Source: Dyella lutea
Lineage (GTDB): Bacteria > Pseudomonadota > Gammaproteobacteria > Xanthomonadales > Rhodanobacteraceae
Reading direction: 5' to 3'
Length of the DNA: 64,000 nucleotides
Assembly: GCF_024158035.1 (NCBI RefSeq)
Contig: NZ_JAMZEK010000003.1
Span: forward strand, 496,001-560,000
Every line of letters starts with the position of its first letter. The first letter of the stretch is position 1. Under the pieces are notes generated by a model. It was given only the letters and a program-made list of their open reading frames with translations, made no database searches and was not told the origin of the DNA. This document shows positions 8,997-16,519 of this stretch, one piece after another. A program made the position numbers and the translations under genes.

Positions 8997-9062
8997 CCCG
9001 GCTCGAAGCCCCGATGCCGGGGGCGGGCCACGCGCTCTGCCACTGAGCAACCACGGCGACAG
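8997..9062 (-). other. tRNA-like remnant
   Basis: On the minus strand, a D-arm-like GCTCAGTGGCAGAGC and a T-loop-like TTCGAGC lie 26 bases apart, close to tRNA spacing. The anticodon and T stems do not pair well and no acceptor stem closes. This looks like a decayed tRNA or a tRNA-derived fragment rather than a working gene. Confidence 0.35.
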
Positions 9063-9215
9063 GCAAGGAACACGTGCCCTCGGTGGGTACGGATGACGTG
9101 CGCGGACGTCGCCGCGAACGCCTCATCGCCGAGAATCGCGTCGGTCTGGCGAGGCCGGCAGGGCTCATCCCGGTGCCTTGGCCTTCGCACGTCACGCGCC
9201 ACGACGCCGGTGGCG

Positions 9216-9455
9216 TCAGCCCTGCTCGACGATGAAGCTCACGCGCATGTCCACGCGCCATTCGGTGATCTTGCCGTCGGGCGTGGTGCAGACCTTGATG
9301 TCGCTGATCCAGGCGCCGCGGATGTCACCGATGGTCTTGGCCACCCGGCCCAGGCCGAAGCGCACGGCGTCCTCGATGCCCTTGTCGGAGGCGGCGTTGA
9401 CCTCGATCACCTTGGCAAGCTGCGTTTTTGCGGTCTTGGACTTTTTCGTGGCCAT
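9216..9455 (-). CDS. Dodecin family flavin-binding protein
   Basis: This small 79-residue protein matches dodecin, which assembles into a hollow dodecamer that stores flavins or CoA-type cofactors. Recognisable features are the first strand KVIEVNAASDKGIEDA, the helix RFGLGRVAKTI, a tryptophan in GAWISD at the position that stacks flavin, and the final strands EWRVDMRVSFIVE. A short basic leader (MATKKSKTAKTQ) precedes the domain. Its promoter has an FNR-type box at 9515-9528 and a TACCGT -10, so it is the first member of the regulon that runs to 26.7 kb. Confidence 0.85.
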   Translation of the reverse strand: MATKKSKTAKTQLAKVIEVNAASDKGIEDAVRFGLGRVAKTIGDIRGAWISDIKVCTTPDGKITEWRVDMRVSFIVEQG

Positions 9456-9514
9456 GGACGGCTCCTCCGTTGCAGAGATGTCGGAGCACGGTAGATGCCG
9501 GGCGCGGGGCGATC

Positions 9515-9528
9515 TTGACCACGGTCAA
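9515..9528 (-). promoter_or_regulatory. FNR-type box for the dodecin gene
   Basis: TTGACCACGGTCAA is a near-perfect dyad. Reading leftwards, TACCGT follows after 21 bp, which is the geometry of a class II FNR promoter centred near -41.5. The dodecin ATG lies 60 bp from the box. Confidence 0.75.
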
Positions 9529-9579
9529 CAAGCCCGGCCGCGCGCGGTGGCGCCGTTCCGGGCGCGCCGGACATGAGCC

Positions 9580-9593
9580 TTGACTTCGATCAA
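9580..9593 (+). promoter_or_regulatory. FNR-type box for the PRPP-synthase-like gene
   Basis: TTGACTTCGATCAA is followed 21 bp later by GACACT as a possible -10. The start codon is at 9653. This box and the dodecin box are only 51 bp apart and serve divergent genes. Confidence 0.75.
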
Positions 9594-9652
9594 CGGCGAC
9601 GCCGGCATCCGCCGGACACTCCCGCATCACGCCAACCACCGGAGGCAAGTCG

Positions 9653-10618
9653 ATGCCGCGGGAGATCAAGCTGTTCGGGCTGGGTGCCAGCCGCCCGTTG
9701 GCGGAAGCGATCGCGGCGGGGCTGGGCGTGCCGCTGGCGGCGATCGAGGAGCGCGAATTCGAGGACGGCGAACACAAGGCGCGACCGCTGGAGAGCGTGC
9801 GCGACGCCGACGTCTGCGTGGTGCATTCGCTCTATGCCGACGAGCAGCAGAGCGTGGAGGACAAGCTGTGCCGCCTGCTGTTCTTCCTGGCGACCGTGCG
9901 CGACCACGGCGCCGCGCTGGTCACCGCCGTGGTGCCGTACCTGTGCTACGCGCGCAAGGACCGCCGCACCCGGGCACTCGATCCGCTGGGTACGCGCTAC
10001 CTCGCGCAACTGTTCGAGGCGGTCGGCGTCGATCGGGTGATCACGCTGGAGACCCACAACCCGGCGGCGTTCGGCAACGCCTTCCGCTGCGGCGCCGACA
10101 ACCTGTCGGCTCATCGCCTGCTCGTCGCCGGGCTGACGCCGGAGCTGGGTGCCGCGGATGTCGTGGTGCTCTCGCCGGATGCCGGAGGCATCAAGCGGGC
10201 CGAAGCGTTCCGGCAACAACTGGCGGCCTCGCTGGGACGACCGGTGCAGTTGGGCATGATGGAGAAATGGCGCGGTGGCGGCGTACTCTCCGGTTCGACC
10301 TTGTTCGCACAGGTCGTCGGTTGCGACGTGGTGATCGTCGACGACCTGATCGGCACCGGTGGCACCGTGTTGAGGGCGGCGCATGCGGCCCGCGATGCGG
10401 GGGCCCGGGCGGTGCACGCAGTGGCCGCCCATGGCTTGTTCACGGGCGATGCCACCGTGGCCCTGGCCGACCCGGTGCTGGCCAGCCTGCGGGTCACCGA
10501 CAGCGTCCCGCCGTTCCGGTTGCGCGGGAGCGGGGTGCTGGCCAGGCTGAGCGTGCTGCCCGTCGCGCCGCTGTTCGTGCAGGCGGTCCGGCCGCCGGTG
10601 CCCGACGATGCGGCGTGA
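9653..10618 (+). CDS. Ribose-phosphate pyrophosphokinase-like protein
   Basis: The 321-residue protein has both tandem phosphoribosyltransferase-fold halves of PRPP synthase. The N-terminal half holds the catalytic-loop region VVPYLCYARKDRRTR, and the C-terminal half holds the PRPP-binding loop VIVDDLIGTGGT. It would convert ribose 5-phosphate and ATP to PRPP, possibly for nucleotide salvage together with the phosphoribosyltransferase at 15486. It is a divergent paralogue: housekeeping Prs proteins are near 310-315 residues and more conserved, so a stress-specific role is inferred. Its promoter carries an FNR-type box. Confidence 0.75.
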   Translation: MPREIKLFGLGASRPLAEAIAAGLGVPLAAIEEREFEDGEHKARPLESVRDADVCVVHSLYADEQQSVEDKLCRLLFFLATVRDHGAALVTAVVPYLCYARKDRRTRALDPLGTRYLAQLFEAVGVDRVITLETHNPAAFGNAFRCGADNLSAHRLLVAGLTPELGAADVVVLSPDAGGIKRAEAFRQQLAASLGRPVQLGMMEKWRGGGVLSGSTLFAQVVGCDVVIVDDLIGTGGTVLRAAHAARDAGARAVHAVAAHGLFTGDATVALADPVLASLRVTDSVPPFRLRGSGVLARLSVLPVAPLFVQAVRPPVPDDAA

Positions 10619-10654
10619 CCGGCGCATCCGTTTGCATCGGATCGGAATGAGCCG

Positions 10655-10676
10655 CACTCCCGCGCACGCGGGAGTG
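10655..10676. repeat. CACTCCCGCG palindrome
   Basis: A perfect 10-bp inverted repeat (CACTCCCGCG, CA, CGCGGGAGTG) lies between convergent genes. It has no U tract, so it is at most a weak bidirectional terminator. It resembles the ATTCCCGCG element at 46189-46208 and is probably one of the interspersed palindromes common in this order. Confidence 0.6.
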
Positions 10677-10681
10677 ACGCG

Positions 10682-11851
10682 CTAACCGGAGTCCCGACGG
10701 CTTGCCGGGTTGCGATGCGGATGTCCCCGGTTACGCAGGCCATCGATGTAGCCGCGTGCGCGAGCCAGGTAATCGCCGGCACGGGCGAGCCAGCGGCGAC
10801 GGGGACCGGTATCCGGATCGTCCAGGTGCCAGAGTGCGATCTTGGCGCGCACGAAGGCGTTGAGCGCCTTGTGGAACTCGATCAGGGCGCGCGGCGGATG
10901 GTCTGCGGTGCGTGCCCGATAGGCGGCGAACAGCCAGGCGTCGACCTCGCGATGCCCCAGCCGGTCGCACTCCATCGCCAGGAAGGCCAGTTCGTCGACG
11001 GGGTCGCGCAGCCGCAGCTCGCGGTCGAACTCGATGCAGTCGACGATGGTCGGCGGCGCGGTCAGGTAGACGTGCTCGGGACGCAGGTCGCCGTGTCCCT
11101 CGACGATGCGACGTTCGCGCGCGCGGGCCGCCAGGAGGTCGGCATGCGCGTCGAGGAAGTCGAGCAGCGCCTTCGCCAGGGCCTCGATCTGGTCGCGCGC
11201 CTGCCCGTAGCCGGGGCGGCACAGCCCCGCCGCCGTGCCGGTGATCCGGGTGCGCAGATGCCGCAGGTAGGCCCGGACGCTCCAGCGCGCACGCGGCCCG
11301 TCCCGGAACAGCGGCAGCAGTCGCGCGACCACCCGGCCGATCTGCATCGGCGTCACCGTCCCGGCGCGCAGGCGCTGTTCCAGCGAAAACGCCTCGGGCA
11401 GGCGCCGCATGTGCACCAGCCGGTCGATCGTCCGACCCTTCCCGTCCAGTGCCATGCGCCCCTCGGCGTCGATGGTCAGGCGGACCGTGCCGAGGTAATC
11501 GTCCGGTGCCAGGCGGCGGTTGAGGCGCACCTCGCGCAGGCAGTTGAGCCGTCGCGCGGCCGGTGTCGCGTAGTCGATGCGCTCGTGCCGGTAAGGCTTC
11601 TTCAGCTTGTAGACGTCGGACCCGGCAAGGAACAGCCAGGACATGTGCGTCTCCAACGACTCGACCCGGTCGACACGGCCGGGATAGCTCTCCGGCCGCT
11701 TCAGGAAGGCAAGCTTCGTGGCGAGGTCCGGTTCGTGGCGGAGATGCGGGGTGCTTCGCGACGAACGCTTGCCGGGATGCTGCGACAGCGTCGCGCCGGA
11801 ACGGATCGACTTCGACTCCCGCGACGATGGCCCGGGCACCGGGAAACTCAC
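10682..11851 (-). CDS. COG2187 family protein with aminoglycoside-phosphotransferase-like fold
   Basis: The 389-residue protein begins with the family block LATKLAFLKRPESYPGRVDRVESLETHMSW split across residues 42-71, then VYKLKKP. A kinase-like core follows with EGHGDLRPEHVYL, where HGD is the catalytic-loop motif, and IVDCIEFDRELR, the metal-binding aspartate region. In longer family members an AAA/gluconate-kinase-type domain follows; here it is absent, so the P-loop half is missing. I start it at the GTG at 11851, whose GTGA overlaps the hydrolase stop and has AGGGG upstream, indicating translational coupling. The substrate is unknown. Confidence 0.65.
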   Translation of the reverse strand: MSFPVPGPSSRESKSIRSGATLSQHPGKRSSRSTPHLRHEPDLATKLAFLKRPESYPGRVDRVESLETHMSWLFLAGSDVYKLKKPYRHERIDYATPAARRLNCLREVRLNRRLAPDDYLGTVRLTIDAEGRMALDGKGRTIDRLVHMRRLPEAFSLEQRLRAGTVTPMQIGRVVARLLPLFRDGPRARWSVRAYLRHLRTRITGTAAGLCRPGYGQARDQIEALAKALLDFLDAHADLLAARARERRIVEGHGDLRPEHVYLTAPPTIVDCIEFDRELRLRDPVDELAFLAMECDRLGHREVDAWLFAAYRARTADHPPRALIEFHKALNAFVRAKIALWHLDDPDTGPRRRWLARAGDYLARARGYIDGLRNRGHPHRNPASRRDSG

Positions 11852-12516
11852 GGCGCCCCTGCCCCCATGTGCGCGAGAAACCAGTCGCGTGCCAGCTCCG
11901 CCACCTGTTCGAGGGCGCCCGGTTCCTCGAACAGGTGGGTCGCTCCCGGAACGATCTTCAGGGCACGAACGCAGTGCATCTGCGCGAAGGCCTGGCGGTT
12001 CAACTCGAGCACTTCGCCGTCCTGCCCGCCAACGATCAGCAGCGTCGCCGCCTCCACCCGCGACAGGGCGGTTCCGGCCAGGTCCGGCCGGCCGCCGCGC
12101 GAAACCACGGCCTCGACCCGCCCCGCCTCCTCGGACGCCGCCATCAGGGCGGCGGCCGCCCCGGTACTGGCGCCGAACAGGCCCAGCGGCAACCGGCCCA
12201 CGTCGTCGCGACCGTCGAGCCAGTCGATCGCTTCGCCCAGTCGGCCGGCCAGCAGTTGGATATCGAAGACATGGCGCCGGTCGGCAGCCTCCTCCTCGGT
12301 CAGCAGGTCGAACAGCAAGGTGGCGATGCCGGCACGACCGAACGCCTCGGCGACCGCGTTGTTGCGCGGACTCAGCCGGCTGCTTCCGCTGCCGTGCGCG
12401 AAGGCCACCATGCGGTGTGCGAGCTCCGGAATGCGCAGCAGGCCTTCCAGCCGCCGCGCCGAGACATGCACCGTGCGCACCGCAACGGCGGCCGCATGCT
12501 GGATGGATCGGGCCAT
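11848..12516 (-). CDS. Dienelactone-hydrolase-type alpha/beta hydrolase
   Basis: The 222-residue protein has an alpha/beta-hydrolase fold with nucleophile elbow GLFGASTGAAAA (serine in GASTG), an acidic residue in GGQDGEV and a histidine in GATHLFEE, the complete catalytic triad in order. Related proteins are often fused to a phosphoribosyltransferase; here one is encoded separately at 15486. The ATG at 12516 is used because the transcript predicted from the box at 12579 begins after the longer in-frame start. It is coupled to the downstream COG2187 gene. Confidence 0.75.
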   Translation of the reverse strand: MARSIQHAAAVAVRTVHVSARRLEGLLRIPELAHRMVAFAHGSGSSRLSPRNNAVAEAFGRAGIATLLFDLLTEEEAADRRHVFDIQLLAGRLGEAIDWLDGRDDVGRLPLGLFGASTGAAAALMAASEEAGRVEAVVSRGGRPDLAGTALSRVEAATLLIVGGQDGEVLELNRQAFAQMHCVRALKIVPGATHLFEEPGALEQVAELARDWFLAHMGAGAP

Positions 12517-12578
12517 GGCGAGACTCTCCCTTCCGGTGGCAACGGCGGAAAGCGTGCGTGCTGGCACCGCGCCCCGTG

Positions 12579-12592
12579 CTGACCCAGATCAA
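12579..12592 (-). promoter_or_regulatory. FNR-type box for the hydrolase/COG2187 operon
   Basis: Read on the minus strand the box is TTGATCTGGGTCAG, with CACGCT as a -10 after 22 bp. The hydrolase start at 12516 lies downstream. Confidence 0.65.
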
Positions 12593-12612
12593 CATCGCCC
12601 CCCACCGGAACC

Positions 12613-12626
12613 TTGACCCAGGTCGA
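12613..12626 (+). promoter_or_regulatory. FNR-type box for polX
   Basis: TTGACCCAGGTCGA is followed after 21 bp by TAGCCT. The longest open frame of the PolX gene begins with a TTG inside this box, so that start must be wrong. Confidence 0.7.
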
Positions 12627-12678
12627 CACCGCCGGCCCGGTCGACGCTAGCCTGGAGCGGTCCATCGAGGGCGCCGCC

Positions 12679-14409
12679 GTGGTCGTCGACAACACCGCCA
12701 TCGCCGCCGCATTCGAGGAGATCGCCGATCTGCTCGAGCTGCAGCAGGCCAATCCTTTCCGCGTGCGCGCATATCGCAACGCGGCGCGCACCCTCGCCTC
12801 GTGGCCGGAAGAAATGAGCCTGTGGGCAGCCCAGGGACGCGACTTCGACGAGCTCCCCGGCATCGGCAAGGACTTGGCGGCGAAGATCGCCGAGATCCTG
12901 CAACGCGGCACCTGCGACCAGCTGGAGCGGCTACGCGCCAGCTTTCCGCGCGGCATCACCCACCTGCTGCAGATCCCCGGGCTCGGTCCACGCCGCGTGC
13001 ATGTGCTCTACCACGAGCTCGGCGTGCGCACGCCGCAGGAATTGCTGGACGCCGCCCGAGCCGGTCACGTCCAGGCTATCCCGGGATTCGGCGCGACCAG
13101 CGAGCGGCGCATTGCCGAGGCGGTGGCCGGCTATCTGGACCGTTCCCACCGCTGGCCGCTGGCACGTGTGGATGCCGCCGTGCAGGCCGTGCTCGCACAC
13201 CTGCGCGCCGGACCCGGCGTCGAGGATGTCGTGGTCGCCGGCAGCTACCGGCGCCGCCGCGACACGGTCGGCGACATCGACGTGCTGGTCGCCGGCTCGC
13301 GCGGGGGCAATGCGTGCAGGCGCCTGTGCGACTTCGAGCACGTCGCGCGCGTGCTGGCGCAGGGTCGGACCCGGGCCAGCGTGGTGCTGCGCGACGGCCT
13401 GCAGGTGGACCTGCGCGTGGTGCGCCCGGAGAGCTTCGGCGCCGCCCTGGTCTACTTCACCGGTTCCAAACCGCACAACATCGCGCTGCGGCGGATCGCG
13501 CAGTCGCGCGGGCTGAAGATCAACGAATACGGCGTGTACCGGGGCACCCGGCGCATCGCCGGCAAGACCGAGGCCTCGGTGTACGCCACGGTCGGGTTGC
13601 CCTGGATCCCGCCGGAGCTGCGCGAGGACCACGGCGAGATCGAAGCGGCACGCAGTCACGCCCTGCCCCGGTTGATCGAGCGCGACGACCTGCGCGGCGA
13701 TCTGCACGCGCACACCAGCGCCAGCGACGGCGCCGACAGCATGGAGGCGATGGCTGCGGCCGCCCGCGAGGCCGGCCTGGACTACCTGGCGATCACCGAC
13801 CATTCCAGCGGCCTGAAGGTCGCGCACGGCCTGGATGAAAAGCGCCTGCTGGCACAGATGGAGGCCATCGACCGGCTCAACGAGCGGCTGCGTGACATCG
13901 TCCTGCTCAAGGGCATCGAGGTGGAGATTCTCGCCGACGGCTCGCTGGACCTGCCCGATCAAGTGCTCGGACGGCTCGACCTGGTGGTCGGTGCCGTGCA
14001 CAGCGCCCTCGACCTGTCTCGCGAACAGCAGACCGCCCGCATCCTGCACGCCATGGACCATCCGCACTTCAGCATCCTGGCGCACCCGAACGGCCGCCTG
14101 TTCGGCACCCGCGGCGGCTGCGCGCTGGACATGGAGCGCATCGTCCGCCACGCCGCCGAACGCGGCTGCTTCCTCGAACTCAATGCGCAGCCGGACCGGC
14201 TCGACCTGTTCGACGTGCAGTGCCGCCTAGCCCGCGACGCCGGCGCCGCCGTGGCGATCGGCAGCGACGCGCACCGCGGCAGCGATTTCCACTGGCTGCA
14301 ACTGGGCGTCGACCAGGCGCGCCGCGGCTGGCTTCAGAAGGACGACGTGCTCAACGCCCTTCCGCTCGCCGCGTTGCGCAGGCGCCTGGCCGCGACCATG
14401 GGCAGGTAG
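12679..14409 (+). CDS. polX: PolX-type DNA polymerase/3'-5' exonuclease with PHP domain
   Basis: The 576-residue family-X polymerase is of the bacterial PolX type used in base-excision repair. An N-terminal helix-hairpin-helix region (FDELPGIGKDLAAKI, LLQIPGLGPRRVHVLY) is followed by the polymerase palm with GSYRRRRDTVGDIDVLV, whose two aspartates bind metal. The C-terminal PHP nuclease domain starts at GDLHAHTSASDGADS and continues through ITDHSSG and SDAHRG. The GTG at 12679 gives the normal family length and lies downstream of the predicted -10; the longer TTG start overlaps an FNR-type box. It suggests repair under the same stress regime as its neighbours. Confidence 0.88.
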   Translation: MVVDNTAIAAAFEEIADLLELQQANPFRVRAYRNAARTLASWPEEMSLWAAQGRDFDELPGIGKDLAAKIAEILQRGTCDQLERLRASFPRGITHLLQIPGLGPRRVHVLYHELGVRTPQELLDAARAGHVQAIPGFGATSERRIAEAVAGYLDRSHRWPLARVDAAVQAVLAHLRAGPGVEDVVVAGSYRRRRDTVGDIDVLVAGSRGGNACRRLCDFEHVARVLAQGRTRASVVLRDGLQVDLRVVRPESFGAALVYFTGSKPHNIALRRIAQSRGLKINEYGVYRGTRRIAGKTEASVYATVGLPWIPPELREDHGEIEAARSHALPRLIERDDLRGDLHAHTSASDGADSMEAMAAAAREAGLDYLAITDHSSGLKVAHGLDEKRLLAQMEAIDRLNERLRDIVLLKGIEVEILADGSLDLPDQVLGRLDLVVGAVHSALDLSREQQTARILHAMDHPHFSILAHPNGRLFGTRGGCALDMERIVRHAAERGCFLELNAQPDRLDLFDVQCRLARDAGAAVAIGSDAHRGSDFHWLQLGVDQARRGWLQKDDVLNALPLAALRRRLAATMGR

Positions 14410-14448
14410 GCGCACGTGCGGCGTCCGCAAGCCGTCCGGTGCCATTCC

Positions 14449-14462
14449 TTGATTGCCGTCAA
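14449..14462 (+). promoter_or_regulatory. FNR-type box for the CBS-flavodoxin-PRT operon
   Basis: TTGATTGCCGTCAA is followed after 21 bp by CAGGCT as the -10. The CBS gene begins at 14525. Confidence 0.75.
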
Positions 14463-14524
14463 GGTGACGATCGCGTCGGCGCGCAGGCTGCATCACGAGT
14501 CACTCCTGACCATGGGGTCGTGCC

Positions 14525-14974
14525 ATGCATGCCGCCGAAATCTGCACCCGCCACGTCGTCTACATCGACCGCAAGGCGTCCATCCGCGAGGCGGCGCAGA
14601 GCATGCGCAGCCACCACGTCGGCGCCCTGGTGATCACCGACCAGCCGAATGGCGAACGCGTTCCGGCCGGCATCATCACCGACCGCGACATTGCCATCGC
14701 CGTGGTGGCGGCGGGCATCCAGCCCGAAAACCTCATGGTCGAGGATGTGATGAACCGCAACGTCGCCACCTGCGCCGAGAGCGAGGACCTGTTCGACATC
14801 ATCACCACCATGCTCGCCCGGAGCGTGCGGCGGCTGCCGGTCGTCAACGACAAGGGTGGACTGGTCGGCATGGTCTCGTCCGACGATCTCTACGGTGCCC
14901 TGTCCACGCACCTGCGCATGCTGAGCCAGGCGCTGGCTCGCGAGCAGGTGCGCGAGATGGAAGTCCGCGTCTGA
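14525..14974 (+). CDS. Two-CBS-domain protein
   Basis: The 149-residue cytoplasmic protein consists of a CBS pair (Bateman module). The first repeat covers SIREAAQSMRSHHVGALVI and TDRDI; the second covers VARCAES-like VATCAESEDLFDI, RRLPVVNDKGGLVGMVSSDDL. Such modules bind adenine nucleotides and sense energy charge. It is the first gene of a three-gene operon, nine bases ahead of the flavodoxin, under an FNR-type promoter. It has no effector domain and probably acts through a partner. Confidence 0.85.
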   Translation: MHAAEICTRHVVYIDRKASIREAAQSMRSHHVGALVITDQPNGERVPAGIITDRDIAIAVVAAGIQPENLMVEDVMNRNVATCAESEDLFDIITTMLARSVRRLPVVNDKGGLVGMVSSDDLYGALSTHLRMLSQALAREQVREMEVRV

Positions 14975-14983
14975 GCCGCCGCC

Positions 14984-15481
14984 ATGAAGCCACGCATCCT
15001 GCTCGCCTATTACTCGATGACCGGTCACACCCGCGACATCGCCGAGGAACTGCGCTCGGCGCTGCAGGCCGACGTGGAGGAAATCCGCGAGCCGCATCCG
15101 CGCCGCGGCCTGCGCGGTGTACTGCGCGCCCTGTTCGACGCGGTCCTGCGCCGCGAACCGCCGATCGGGACGCCGCGCCACGATCCTGCCGTCTACGATC
15201 TGCTCGCGATGGGTGGCCCGGTGTGGGCCGGTCGCATGGCCTCGCCGCTTCGCAGCTACGCCAGGCAGCTGGCCGAGCGTGCCCCACGTGTCGCGTTCTT
15301 CTGCACCGAGGGCGGACGCGGCGCCGAGCAGGCGTTCGACGATCTCGGCAGGCTCTGCGGCAAGATCCCGGAGGCCACCCTGGTCGTGGATGCGCAACAC
15401 CTTCCACCGGGACTGCACCTGGATACCCTGCAGCGGTTCGTGGCGAAGCTCGGGAGAGAACGGCCCACCCCGGGCCATTGA
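14984..15481 (+). CDS. Flavodoxin family protein
   Basis: The 165-residue protein has a flavodoxin-like Rossmann fold. The phosphate-binding loop YYSMTGHTRDIAEEL near the N-terminus binds FMN phosphate, and AMGGPVWAGRMASPLRSY contacts the isoalloxazine ring. It should be a soluble one- or two-electron carrier or an NAD(P)H:quinone reductase-like protein. It lies between the CBS gene and the phosphoribosyltransferase with gaps of nine and four bases, so the three are one transcript. Confidence 0.8.
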   Translation: MKPRILLAYYSMTGHTRDIAEELRSALQADVEEIREPHPRRGLRGVLRALFDAVLRREPPIGTPRHDPAVYDLLAMGGPVWAGRMASPLRSYARQLAERAPRVAFFCTEGGRGAEQAFDDLGRLCGKIPEATLVVDAQHLPPGLHLDTLQRFVAKLGRERPTPGH

Positions 15482-15485
15482 AGCC

Positions 15486-16115
15486 ATGCGCGGCCTGCCC
15501 TTCTTCGACCGGATCGAGGCCGCCCGCCTGCTGGTCGAGCGGCTCGGCGCCTACCGCGATGCCCATGCGCTGGTACTCGCGATCCCGCGCGGCGCCGCGC
15601 CGATGGGCCGCGTCATCGCCGACGCCCTGCACGCGGAGCTGGACGTGGTGCTGGTGCGCAAGCTCGGCGCGCCGGGCAACCCGGAGCTCGCCATCGGCGC
15701 GGTCGACGAGTCGGGGACCGTGCACGTGGCCGAATACGCCGCCACCACCGGTGCCGACCACAGTTATCTCGGACACGAGCGCGCGCGACAGCTGCAACGC
15801 ATCAGGGAGCAGCGCCGCCGCTACAGCCGGGAACGCGCCCCCATCGATCCGGCCGGGCGCGTGGTGATCGTGGTCGACGATGGCCTGGCCACCGGCGAGA
15901 CCATGGCCGCCGCGCTCGCCGCCGTGCGACGGCAGGCACCGGCGAGACTGGTCTGTGCGGTACCGGTGGCTTCCGGCGACGCGCTCGCGCGCGTGCGCTC
16001 ACTCGCCGACGAGGTCGTCTGCCTGCACGTCCCGCCGCACTTCGGGGGCGTGGGGGCGTTCTACCTGCGCTTCGACCAGGTCGAGGACGAGGACGTCGTG
16101 GCGGCGCTGCGCTGA
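15486..16115 (+). CDS. Phosphoribosyltransferase family protein
   Basis: The 209-residue type I phosphoribosyltransferase-fold protein has the PRPP loop VVIVVDDGLATGETM, preceded by the conserved VLAIPRGAAPMG and VLVRKLGAPGNPELAIGAV blocks of the family found beside dienelactone-hydrolase proteins. The base substrate is unknown. The ATG at 15486 follows the flavodoxin stop directly. PRPP could come from the Prs-like enzyme at 9653, which is under the same type of promoter. Confidence 0.8.
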   Translation: MRGLPFFDRIEAARLLVERLGAYRDAHALVLAIPRGAAPMGRVIADALHAELDVVLVRKLGAPGNPELAIGAVDESGTVHVAEYAATTGADHSYLGHERARQLQRIREQRRRYSRERAPIDPAGRVVIVVDDGLATGETMAAALAAVRRQAPARLVCAVPVASGDALARVRSLADEVVCLHVPPHFGGVGAFYLRFDQVEDEDVVAALR

Positions 16116-16130
16116 GCCGCGCAGGCGGGG

Positions 16131-16427
16131 TCAGTCGCGCGCGCGGCTGCCGAGCAGACCGATCAGGAACGCCGCGGCCGCCACGCCACCGAGAACGATC
16201 CAGGGCTGCTCGTGCACGTACCGGTTGCCGCGGTCGACGGTCCGGCGCACACGGTCGCCGGCATCGCGTTCGAGTCGGGAAACCCGCTCGCGGATCCCGC
16301 GCAGGCGGGTGTGGACGTCCTCGGCACTCTCCCCGGTCGCGGCCGCCACGTCCTTCATCAGCTGCTCGACGTCGCTGGCGATCGCGTTCAGGTCGCCCTT
16401 CAGGTATTCGGCGTGCACATGTGCCAT
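16131..16427 (-). CDS. ElaB/YqjD/DUF883-type inner-membrane protein
   Basis: The 98-residue protein has an amphipathic, coiled-coil-prone N-terminal two thirds (LNAIASDVEQLMKDV, RERVSRLERDAGDRV) and a single C-terminal hydrophobic segment WIVLGGVAAAAFLIGLLG. This is the architecture of YqjD/ElaB, which tether ribosomes to the inner membrane in stationary phase in E. coli. A ribosome-related role would fit the hibernation factor at 25173. No FNR-type box was found upstream. Confidence 0.7.
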   Translation of the reverse strand: MAHVHAEYLKGDLNAIASDVEQLMKDVAAATGESAEDVHTRLRGIRERVSRLERDAGDRVRRTVDRGNRYVHEQPWIVLGGVAAAAFLIGLLGSRARD

Positions 16428-16519
16428 GGCTGGTCTCCGGTTCTCATCAAGCAGGGGTGTGGTGCTGCAAGGTCTGGGAGCTGCCCGCACAGGCCCCGGG
16501 CAGCGGAACAGTCCGGGGC

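Noticed and set aside
8997-9062. A functional tRNA gene
   Set aside because: Stems do not pair and no acceptor helix closes, so it is listed only as a remnant.
16480-16504. Hairpin GCTGCCCG/CGGGCAGC after the Crp/Fnr gene
   Set aside because: It lacks a U tract in the direction of transcription, so I did not call it a terminator.
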